Shown piece after piece: positions 44,801 through 52,528 of a stretch of 64,000 bases of DNA. The stretch comes from Cladocopium goreaui (taxonomy: Eukaryota > Sar > Dinophyceae > Suessiales > Symbiodiniaceae). The notes beneath the pieces are model-generated. The model was not told the DNA's origin. It ran no database searches and saw nothing but the letters and a program-made list of their open reading frames with translations. The position numbers and the translations under genes are program-made. Each line of letters opens with the position of its first letter. The first letter of the stretch is position 1. The DNA is taken from positions 259,501 through 323,500 of the forward strand of contig CAMXCT020006401.1 of the NCBI GenBank assembly GCA_947184155.2. The letters run 5' to 3'.

Positions 44801-46636
44801 CAGCTCTGGAATGTCCTCACCACCTTTAAGCGCATGCTGGACAAGCAACCGCACTTGGTGGAGATGTGGAGCTATTTCATGAACCATTTTGCAGGTCAAC
44901 GCAGTATTGGTCCATTCGGGAAACTACTTGAGGTTGCAGGTGAAGTTGGTTGGTGCATTGAGGTCCCAGGCTTCTATGATCATGATGGTTTCTGGGTCTC
45001 ATTCCTTGACATCACTGAAAGCGCTCTGAGAGGCATCGCGGAGGACGCATGGTGCCAACATATGGCCAGAACAGTGAGCAAACGGAAAGACTTTGAGGGC
45101 TTGCAAGGATTTGACCTTGCTGTTTTTCGAGCGGCGAGAAAGAAGCTGGATTTTCGAGTCCGCAAGATGCTGCAAGCGGTGCAGGATGGCTCCTTTCTGG
45201 ATGCCAGAGCACAGAGCAAGTTTGACATGGGCAAGAGTCGTCTCTGCGCTCGATGCGGTGAGGATGACACACATGAGCATCGCTGCTTTCGTTGCCGTGA
45301 CTTCTCAGAAATCCATGCAAAGCACCAGGAAATCATCAGCGAGGCCAATGATCTCACATATGCACTTCGCGCCCATCTTATCCCCTCGAGGAATGAGCAT
45401 TGGGCGGCTTTCAAGCTACATCTGGCCAAGCCAGAACATATTGAACGACATGCACTACCTAGAGGGGAAAAGAGAATCGATCTCTTCACAGACGGCAGCT
45501 GCTGGAATCCTGAACTTCCTGACTATGCCATTGGGGCTTGGTCGGTGGTATGTCCTCAGGCAGATCGATGGGTGGCCCGGGGGACGCTCTCGGGACTTCG
45601 TCAGCACAACGACAAAGCTGAAGTACATGCCATCAAGAATGCGTTGGACATTTCCTTTGACTTTCATGGAGATGTAATCATTTGGAGTGACAGCGCTTTT
45701 GCCACTTCGGGGCTACATCGTCTTCTTCAAGACCCACACGATTCACCCGAAGATCCAGGTGATGGCCTATGGATGGACATACAGGGACTAGTGAGCGGAA
45801 GAGCTGGTGCATTGTATGTGCAACATATTGCCGCACATCGAGATGGCTGGAAAGAGAATGACCCAGTAGATGCTTGGACAGCAGAATGGAATGATAGAGC
45901 TGATCGTGAGGCTGGAGCAGCTCAACTCCTTCGTGGACAAGACTTCATGGGGTGCAGAGATCAACTCCTTCGTGCTCACAGACAATCACTTCGCCGACTG
46001 CAGCTGACACAGAAGTTGCACATGGACGTCTCAAATCACAGGCTTCAAGCAGGACATCAGGAGGATGAAGAAGAGGGGGACCATGATTCCGCAATGAGGG
46101 CTTGGCGGCATGGTCGTTTGCTACATGCGGACTCCAGTTGGCTGTTCGCCATGGATCCAAATTGGCTGATTCACCTTCCTGGGTCAGACCTTGTGGCTAG
46201 ATTTGGGATGAAGTTTTCTCGGGCCATGATTCAATGGCTCCATGACCAACGTGATGCTGAAGATTCGTTGGACACCAGATGGACGTGGCTGGAGATCGCG
46301 ATCTACTGGCTCAAGTACTTCGACGACAAGCTCCCTACGCCTACTTCTTTTGGGACATGGGAGGATTCGCTGAGAGGCGGTAGACACCGTCCAACTGTGG
46401 CGGCGATCGTACATTTGGTACGTCGTTTTTTCCACTTTTTGAGCCCTTTTCTTGGGGTAGACATCCTTTTTAGCAGTGGCCAGTCACTGCTTCCATTGGC
46501 GGTGCACCCCCCACAGGGGGGTGTGCACATTCGATTGACCCAAGGGGTCCTGACGGAGGCTCAAGAGGCTCTCCTTGCTTTTGTTGCTCACCGCCCAATA
46601 CGGGTAGTGAATGACTTGACGCGGCCACTTCGGTAG
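41858..46636 (+). CDS. Retrotransposon pol: APE endonuclease, reverse transcriptase, zinc knuckle, RNase H
   Basis: 1592 aa from ATG 41,858, but the frame is open from 41,747 and the endonuclease's first strand (GTSNPGGIRGK) lies upstream of that ATG. Endonuclease: Glu15 (ETHL), Asp146/Asn148 (GDFN), Asp191, Asp214/His215 (ADH). Reverse transcriptase, about 630-900: motif A VTDIQKAF (Asp724), motif B GYPEGCAMS, motif C SYVDN (Asp817-Asn818). Zinc knuckle at 1130-1146 (C-x2-C, then H/H, C-x2-C). RNase H: Asp1212, Glu1255, Asp1278, and Asp1346 or Asp1349. The C-terminal WTWLEIAIYWLKYF region is unassigned. This order is typical of APE-bearing LINEs that encode RNase H. It nicks target DNA and reverse-transcribes the element RNA there. 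The stop is at 46,634-46,636. Confidence 0.9.
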   Translation: MIYGQLPFGVWGIAETHLAQPGLRSTRSAFQRTSREYHRHLAVLPGAMVPLRSRSATTGTWAGVMTIGDLILRPVHINWPNNEYLEGRVQLTECWLGPFSFTGAQLYGWPSGPTYPQALHDTNALLETVVKELVISKTGPRYIMGDFNHAAAKLPAVDLLKAYGWIEIQDLGHQRGEWEPIATCRGATTIDFVFISPEMIPFFRRTCSWPWFADHVIIGAEFNFPVQPEPQRSWPQPGRIPWHEVCWDAWRAQTPGVIAVEEMNINEAYALICQRYEDSFNGYIHSADGLLPMGCKGRGQRSKPTDRANALPLLRPSRPGEAHQSSELLGRTPQRWFIQLRRIQSLLHALRAGKDTAEAQQYRAELWGAILRGRGFRGGFKDWWSQRPVRLQGSPPHLPLNVPSLALMVGIFRDFEANYKKMESWHQRHRHELLNTYFQEHQDRLFSLMKPDGKAPLQHLVETQTTEILAVSDDQQMIHTAEEVIWNPQAVCDIDGVQVTVQQVDGPVVSIAHETLFQQPCTFTTKTHFATPNAIIGKLEEFWKQRWWKQTPPASSDWDRMFAFAEQYLPRAQMSYSPILEDQWSEVNKRYGPRSARGPDSMDRRDLQWLLPDLQESLINLLNHCEKLGQWPDALLAGFVYPLPKKPEGTAAGDFRPVILYSMVYRSWSSLRARECLGHLERLVDRHQFGFLPGREAVQVWFTIQAYIEISMLAGQELCGWVTDIQKAFENIPRGPIKWLSKKLGVHHRIVNFWHNFLDNTTRYFSLHGVVGQPMLSNSGYPEGCAMSCFAMGLADLVFHLYLQAYSQMVTPVSYVDNFELIANSMEHLQHGILCTEEWSEMWHMSLDKAKSFVWGTSAKLRKECQSMGWKLRESAVDLGANMVYGKKNYIQGALERLNGIKPLWDLLKRLPAADWKKQQILQQCIWAKAFYGCSNSPLGKSHIQDLRSAAMKSLKRNRAGANPLLALSTQESMACDPGFYQLWNVLTTFKRMLDKQPHLVEMWSYFMNHFAGQRSIGPFGKLLEVAGEVGWCIEVPGFYDHDGFWVSFLDITESALRGIAEDAWCQHMARTVSKRKDFEGLQGFDLAVFRAARKKLDFRVRKMLQAVQDGSFLDARAQSKFDMGKSRLCARCGEDDTHEHRCFRCRDFSEIHAKHQEIISEANDLTYALRAHLIPSRNEHWAAFKLHLAKPEHIERHALPRGEKRIDLFTDGSCWNPELPDYAIGAWSVVCPQADRWVARGTLSGLRQHNDKAEVHAIKNALDISFDFHGDVIIWSDSAFATSGLHRLLQDPHDSPEDPGDGLWMDIQGLVSGRAGALYVQHIAAHRDGWKENDPVDAWTAEWNDRADREAGAAQLLRGQDFMGCRDQLLRAHRQSLRRLQLTQKLHMDVSNHRLQAGHQEDEEEGDHDSAMRAWRHGRLLHADSSWLFAMDPNWLIHLPGSDLVARFGMKFSRAMIQWLHDQRDAEDSLDTRWTWLEIAIYWLKYFDDKLPTPTSFGTWEDSLRGGRHRPTVAAIVHLVRRFFHFLSPFLGVDILFSSGQSLLPLAVHPPQGGVHIRLTQGVLTEAQEALLAFVAHRPIRVVNDLTRPLR

Positions 46637-46673
46637 CGGTGGTGCACATAAGGTTTGACTGCCACTGCTACCG
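46631..46673 (+). other. 3' stem-loop of the retrotransposon
   Basis: CGGTAGCGGTGG (46631-46642) pairs with CCACTGCTACCG (46662-46673) as a 12-bp stem with one G:U pair and a 19-base loop. The pol stop codon TAG lies inside the 5' arm. It ends 32 bp before the element's end. In stringent LINEs such a hairpin is the signal the reverse transcriptase recognises (inference here). Confidence 0.75.
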
Positions 46674-46705
46674 CTGTGGCATGAACCGAGACTGCAGTCC
46701 GCGAG

Positions 46706-46721
46706 TGTTGCTCGAAACCTA
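46706..46721 (+). repeat. Target-site duplication, right copy
   Basis: TGTTGCTCGAAACCTA, a perfect match to 35361-35376. Joining the two flanks at this site gives the inferred pre-insertion sequence. Confidence 0.85.
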
Positions 46722-47140
46722 ACCAAAAAACACCAAAAACATCTTGGATGATCCGACCAAGCTACGCAATGGCCTCATCTTCATAGCCACCTGAAAGCAG
46801 CTACTGGGGTCGACCAAGGCATGAGCGAAATAGCCACGCACCGGCACCTGGCCCAGAATCACGACAAACCATGGGATGGAATGAGGTAAAAAAGAATCTT
46901 GCGACTACACCAGGCAATGCTTTGGGGAATATATGGGAATATATAAATCTGATGTATCTTCTTTGCGACAAACGGTGGGCATTAGGTCATTACATTGGAC
47001 CTGGAAGAGAGCCACGGGAACTCCAAATTTGCTGCGTCCAAATGTAACTGGTGTTGTTATTTACAAGCATAGTCAAGCATTTATATGATCATATATGATC
47101 ATATATCCATTTTCTGAGGTAAACCCATGAGTCACAAAGC
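46722..47140. other. Flanking non-coding sequence
   Basis: I see no ORF, exon or clear repeat apart from a short ATATATGATCATATATGATC run near 47.09 kb. It is probably intergenic, beyond the 3' end of the following minus-strand gene. Confidence 0.4.
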
Positions 47141-48904
47141 CTACAGTCCAATCCATTTCGCAACGGCACTGGCAGTCACTGCATTTCCGTGAGCCTCATC
47201 ATCCCAGGCAGCCAGCCAGTTCTTCTGCAAGCGGCAACCTGTCCAGTGGCGTCAGATGCAAAGATGATCGAAGATGATCGAAGATGATCAAAGATCTTAA
47301 GCTGTCTTTGGAATTGAAGGTGTCAAGAGACGATTGAAGATGTTAAGCTGTCTTTGGGTTCTTTGGCTACTTGGCACATCTTAGTACTTAAATTGCAGAG
47401 ACACTTGGGGAAGTCAGCCTAGGCCATGCACACAAGGCCCCCTTCAGCCAACTCCGAGGTTGATGTAGTGCCGTAGCGATAAATGCTGGGGGAACCACCT
47501 AGTTCTTGGTATCTGCATCAAAAATGCCAGGAATGGTCATGAGTCATGGAGCATCCCATCATCTTCATTTCTAATCTGCTTGATGGTTCAATCACTTCAG
47601 GCCCAAAAAGTCTGCGTCAGATCATCATTCCAGAATGAAAAACCCGAATAGACACTAATCACACCGGAAACCACCAGCCAAATTCATTGGCATATATTAT
47701 CCCAGGATACCCCATTTGTCTTGATCCAAGGACAGTATATAGATTATATTAGAATCATCTGAAACCCTTTGATGGTTCACCCCTCAGAAATGCTACAACG
47801 CTTGCTATCGCCCAGTGGCAAAGCGCAGCCAGGATGGCACACAGCGCGTCCCTCTTCTGCCCCTGCGAAGTTTTCCGCGCCAGCGCCAGGTGACTACTCA
47901 GGCGCCGCCGGCGGTCAGTCGCTTCGCCCCTGTGAAAGACGATGAAAGGGTCCAGCAGGGAAGCCTACCCTCGGGTAAACTAAAGTAGCTATGGAAAATG
48001 GCCCATTTATAGATGTTTTACCTATTAAAAATGGTGATATATGGTGATGTTCCATAGCAAGCTGTTAGTTTACTGGAGGGTAATCAAACTTGATCAACTG
48101 TTGGGTACCTGGTTTGTGGGAGCAGGGCTTGGTGCAGATCCATCGTTTCCCCACACCTGAACTTGAGGACCCGGTAGTTCGAAGCTTGATCTTGTTCTGC
48201 GACCGACCTCGAGTATAAATAACGAGTGTTAAAGGATAAAAAAAACAGGTCCCCCAGTTGAGCCAGTTCGATGAAACTGGAGTTGTTGCCAACACTGGAT
48301 CTGTGAACTCCCATGGGCCATCTTCAACAGTCAAGATCTGTGAAGTAAACCGAGGTCGCGGATAGTGCACACAACTCCAAAAGAGAGGAAAAAACCCAGA
48401 GGCACAGTCTCAAATCGCCAGCAAAGAATCACTCCATGTTCTTGGAGAATTGAATGAATTGAATAGACTCCTGTTAGACTCCTGGGGGGAATTGTTTTGG
48501 GCACGGTTCGAGCTCCAATCCTTTCCAGGCGACTCCAGCAGCTCCAGCGCAATGCGGTGAAGTTGGCTGTAGATCTTCGTCACTTGCTTCGCACAAAGCT
48601 CTCGCGCCAAGGCATAGTCCTCGCCAGGATGTCGGATGGCTCAAGTCTCAGGGGTAACAATTCTGCGACATAGCAAGGGGTCATGGCCACAATACCCTCT
48701 GGTTATTTAACATAGCTATTGAAAATGGCCATTGAAATAATAGTTGATTTACCCAGCTACATAGCATGATGATTTTCCAGTTCGCTATGTAAACGTTTAC
48801 CAGAGGGTATGTCATGTCGTCATAGTCTCCGGACATCATTCCTATGTCATTCCTGTGAACCACCCGGTTCAGGTGACAGCGCACCAGCCCTCTGATTTGG
48901 CGAC
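47141..48904 (-). CDS. Multi-exon gene of unknown function, 3' part
   Basis: Minus-strand exons, 5' to 3': about 48820-48904 (RQIRGLVRCHLNRVVHRNDI and onward), 48521-48619 (exactly 33 codons; DYALARELCAKQVTKIYSQL and onward; GA donor), about 47815-47929 (GEATDRRRRLSSHLALARKT, then QGQKRDALCAILAALCHW), and terminal exon 47141-47239 (CRLQKNWLAAWDDEAHGNAV and onward, TAG stop). Acceptors are AG|G. A possible extra exon lies at 48.25-48.34 kb (ILTVEDGPWEFTDPV). Mostly helical and charged; no family is recognised. Two family-1 MITEs sit in its introns. Confidence 0.5.
47966..48082. repeat. MITE copy, family 1
   Basis: TACCCTCGGGTAAACTAAAGTAGC at the left and GTTAGTTTACTGGAGGGTA at the right, with the usual TTTATAGATG and ATTAAAAATGGTGAT interior. 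Confidence 0.75.
48693..48809. repeat. MITE copy, family 1
   Basis: TACCCTCTGGTTATTTAACATAGC at the left and GTAAACGTTTACCAGAGGGTA at the right. It ends about 20 bp from a coding exon. Confidence 0.8.
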
Positions 48905-49196
48905 CTGCTTCTCCGTGGTGGTCTTGACATATTCGGAATGCCTGCAAGTTGAAGGGCTGATCCATGGAAGTCAAACATACGGACGTCTAAGGGTCATCTG
49001 TCTCACTGGGCATCTTTCAGACTTTGAGATACAGTATGCAATTCAATTGGATTTCTACAATATATCAAAATCATAATATGTTCCCTCTTCATCTTTTTTT
49101 CAGATATCCAAAGTTGCCTTTGCACGACCTTCTAAGAGAAAAGCACAGAAACATCCCTGCAAAACTACGACTCACATCTCACATCCACCCGCCAAG

Positions 49197-49574
49197 TCAC
49201 AAAGTCTCGTAGAGCTCCAGTGCCTTCTGCACTGTGTCGTTTTCTGCGGTGTGTTCGACTCGTTCGACTCGTTCGACTCGTTCGACGCGTCGGCGAATCA
49301 CCAGCTTCACGGACTTCACTCCCGGTTTCACTGATCGACCTGTCGGTGCCTTGGCGAATTCCTTCGCCACTTTGACCACTTTGACGACCTTGGCGACTTT
49401 TTTGGCCACCTTGGCCACCTTGGCCACCTTGGCCACCTTGGCCACCTTGGCCACCTTGGCCACTTTGGCCACCTTGGCCACTTTGGCACATGCCGCCTTC
49501 CGGTCGGCGCCAAAGGCCGTGGAGACCCGTAAGGGAGAAGCCACGGGCCGCAAGGGACGCTTCTCACCCGCCAT
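49197..49574 (-). CDS. Small basic protein with KVA tripeptide repeats
   Basis: A 125-aa ORF with ATG at 49574. The sequence runs MAGEKRPLRPVASPLRVSTA, then about nine KVA triplets, KKVAKVVKVVKVAKEFAK, a basic middle, VERVERVERVE, and ends TVQKALELYETL. The 9-bp DNA repeat (TTGGCCACC on the plus strand) is open in other frames too, so frame choice rests on the ATG, the basic character and the non-repetitive ends. Lysine-rich repeats recall linker-histone-like tails or dinoflagellate basic nuclear proteins, but no conserved core of either is visible. The last exon edge could be a splice site rather than the stop. Confidence 0.4.
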   Translation of the reverse strand: MAGEKRPLRPVASPLRVSTAFGADRKAACAKVAKVAKVAKVAKVAKVAKVAKVAKVAKKVAKVVKVVKVAKEFAKAPTGRSVKPGVKSVKLVIRRRVERVERVERVEHTAENDTVQKALELYETL

Positions 49575-50044
49575 GGCACTTGGGCTGATATCGATCTAGG
49601 TGAGCTTTTCTTTAGGACTAGCGGAGGTCACTGACATAGGACCAATGGACCTCACAAGGAAGTTGTTCGCAGTACAAGTTGGCCAGGAATTCAAAAAATC
49701 ATGTCAAAATATGTCAAAATGATCTCTGAAGTGGCATGTTTTGGCTCATATTCAGTCAGAGACTCATCTTCAGTCAGATCATCCAAGGCCTCATGACCTC
49801 TGCCGCACAAGCAGTGCCCTGTTTGTTGCTCCATCTGTCATGCCTGTGCTTGAAGCTCATTCGGCATGCAGGCGAAAAATCCAAATATGGCTCCAAAGGT
49901 CAGAATGTTGCGATAATTCTTGGTGCCGCAATGGTCTGGCAATCCAACTGATGTGGTTCAAGCATGAGTGTGTTTCAGAATATCATATAGAAGACATGAC
50001 ATCATATCTAAACATCATATCTAAAATCTAAACATCATATCTCA

Positions 50045-50160
50045 ACATGAAGAACTGGATACCGTAGTAGCCAGGCGCCTGGGACAGGTGATCCCAGTGG
50101 TCCCAATCCCATTCAGACATGCGGTCCCGGTTCCTGCGCCGACTTGCCGATGACTCCAGG
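50045..50160 (-). CDS. Candidate exon, unidentified
   Basis: The minus strand reads RRRNRDRMSEWDWDHWDHLS, then QAPGYYGIQFF, with coding-like composition and no stop. Splice sites were not settled. It may be an upstream exon of the 47-49 kb gene. Confidence 0.3.
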
Positions 50161-52528
50161 AGTCATGGCAAATTGGTACAAGTCGTGAGGCCCCCGTTCG
50201 ATATCCCAAGATATCTAAGTTGGTGCGTTTATAACTCCAATGTCACTATGGTTTATGGTACTTCTAACGAACTAGTTACTGGGGCGAATCTAAACCAACG
50301 TTCACATCACTGGGGGGCCTCACATTGTATGGAATTGGCATGGGAACCTGGTCCAAATGCTGAGACTTGGTAGAAACTTTGACAATTTGTCGACTGTCCT
50401 TAGGAGAAACTCCAAGCGGCTGTCATCCTTGGCGAGTCTTGGAGACTTCAAAACCAATGATGAGGGGAACCACGGGGTTTTTTAGGGGAAATAATGGGAA
50501 ATACTTGGAACAGCTTAGAAAACCAGCACAATCACCAACTTCAATTCCAAGAGTTTTCCCATCAAAGTCCCAAGATTACCCTGCATTGCCTAGCAGTGAC
50601 ATCCCACAATTTCATTGCAACATTCCCAATGGTTATACTGTCAAGACATGGCCATGGCAAATCACAAATGAAGCCCCGAAATCCAATCGTTGAACATCCT
50701 TTCTGGATCTTTCTGGTATACCCAAGTTCATATCCCAGAAAAAAATATATATATATGTACACATATAACTTATTGTAAATCATAAATCGAGTTTCAGTAG
50801 CTTCAACATGCTTTAACCACTTCCAGTGGCGGTTTTTAGTTCTCCAGGATCCCCCACATGACAGGTGCGGGCCGCAGCACGAGCGCGCAACACTTGCCGC
50901 AGCTCAGCGTCCCAAAAGCTCCTGCAAAAATCTCTGAAAAAACGGCGATTAATGGTGATTAATGGTGGTTAATGATGATTAATAACGGCGATTAATGGTG
51001 ATTAATGATGATTTCACTTACCTTCTGGTAATTTAACATAGCGAACTGGAAAATCACCATGCATTTTTAATGGGTAAATCCACTATTTCGACTGGGCCAT
51101 TTTCAATGGCTATTTGCCAGAGGATAAATTGGATAAATTGGATAAATTGATGGTAAAATGTGGTAAACAGATGCAACACCATCATGGGATTCTTCTGGGA
51201 TTCTTGTGGGCGAATCCCCCCATCCACATCATCCACATCTTAATTCTTGGTGAAAGGGAAATGTTGCATATACATATACATATGTATTTATGTGTATATA
51301 TATATGAGTATATAAATCTATATGTATGTATATATATAATATGGATCAAATGATCAAGTGCCTATCTGTGGTCTACGTCCTATTGATCCTATTGAAGATT
51401 GTGAAGGATAGACATGATAGAAGGACAACCACCAACAATCCATCACGAGAACCATGAACAATCCACCATGCTTAGATCTTCGTATGAAAGAGCTTCTGAA
51501 GAATTGGGGTCCTCATTAATTCAATGTATGATAATGTATGTATGAATGTATATATATATAGCTCATATGCGTTGCTCCATGTTGATCGAGATATACAGGC
51601 ATTTGTTTTGTAGGGTCCTCGGGTTCGGGAAACATCCAGGTGATGTATGTCTGAATCGCCAAGACCTGAAATATGAGCGACGTTTTGGCATGTTTTGGCT
51701 AATGGCCCAGCCTCTGCATCATGGCATACTGCACAGCAGTAGTGTGCAGACCTCCGGCGCTCTCGAGTTGAGAAAACATCTTAACATCGTGCCTGAACTC
51801 TGCACAACACGAGCAATTAACACCGGGGTCTCCTGATCATTCTATGCCCAAAGAACGATCCTCCCTGGAAAATCTGGAAAGGATTCTGCGATCCAGCTTC
51901 GAAGCAAGTGCCATGGCTGAGCACCCGAGCTGTCACAAACTGAGCTGGACCTGAGTAAAAATGCGAAATAAATGGTGAATCCACGTTGGGGATTGCAGAA
52001 CTCTGTTGCAGGGAATAATGCACCTCACCTGCGTATTTCTGATGTTTCTGCTCCATAATAAAAAACATCGCAAGGTAGTTGTGATCAATCTTGGAATCTT
52101 GGAAGCAAATCTTCTCGCAAAAGAAACTTACCAGCACGTATCAACAAGCATTTCAGCGCAAACCAGGCATCGTGATGGCACATGCTGAAACAACAGGATG
52201 GAGAGAACCCGTCACTGGAACCCGATCCTTTTTCTCCCCCAAGACCCCGCGGTGTACAGCGCAAGTTTCGCCTCGAAATGCTCCTACTCAGTAATGACCG
52301 CTGAAGGAGGCGGTAGAATCTCTGTTTTCTTCCCCTGGATAGATCAGTGAAAGAGGGCTGCGAAGTCATCAGCAATTGACTTTAAATTGGGAGCAATTTT
52401 GTATGCAGATGCAGCAACTATGGGATGCTCTAGGATGCTGCCTCCAAGCTATCGGTCATTACTCAGCCCAAAAAAAACTACAAGCAGCCGCTCAGTCCCT
52501 TGGAAGCTGCGATCCACTGCGCCAGGGC
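50161..52528. other. Largely unassigned intergenic or intronic sequence
   Basis: It contains a family-1 MITE (51019-51126), GATTAATGGT short repeats near 50.95 kb and TA-rich tracts near 50.75 and 51.28 kb. One exon-like minus stretch lies at about 51.88-51.95 kb (PAQFVTARVLSHGTCFEAGS after a CAG|G site). Nothing else is recognisable. Confidence 0.4.
51019..51126. repeat. MITE copy, family 1
   Basis: TACCTTCTGGTAATTTAACATAGC at the left and TTTGCCAGAGGATA at the right. The interior TTTTTAATGGGTAAATCCAC matches the family. Confidence 0.75.

Larger units (their letters stand above)
35377..46705 (+). mobile_element. Non-LTR retrotransposon carrying a DNA methyltransferase
   Basis: An 11,329-bp element bounded by a 16-bp perfect target-site duplication. 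It has no long terminal repeats and no poly-A tail. Layout: an 83-bp 5' leader; a C5 cytosine methyltransferase ORF; an ORF with a Ulp1-like protease and a coiled coil; a 668-aa ORF of unknown function; then an ORF with APE-type endonuclease, reverse transcriptase, zinc knuckle and RNase H; and a 69-bp 3' tail with a stem-loop. ORFs 1 to 3 are in one frame, split by single TAG and TGA codons, and the pol ORF is in the -1 frame. DNMT-bearing retrotransposons have been reported in dinoflagellates. The sharp ends, intact catalytic motifs and perfect duplication suggest recent insertion. Confidence 0.9.

Noticed and set aside
35377-46705. LTR retrotransposon or endogenous virus
   Set aside because: No long terminal repeats, integrase, gag or envelope-like region. 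APE-type endonuclease, a 16-bp target duplication and the RT-RNase H order fit a non-LTR element.
49728-49752. Possible spliced-leader relic (TGTTTTGGCTCA)
   Set aside because: Only part of the dinoflagellate leader matches (TTTTGGCTCA) and the rest diverges; not distinguishable from chance.
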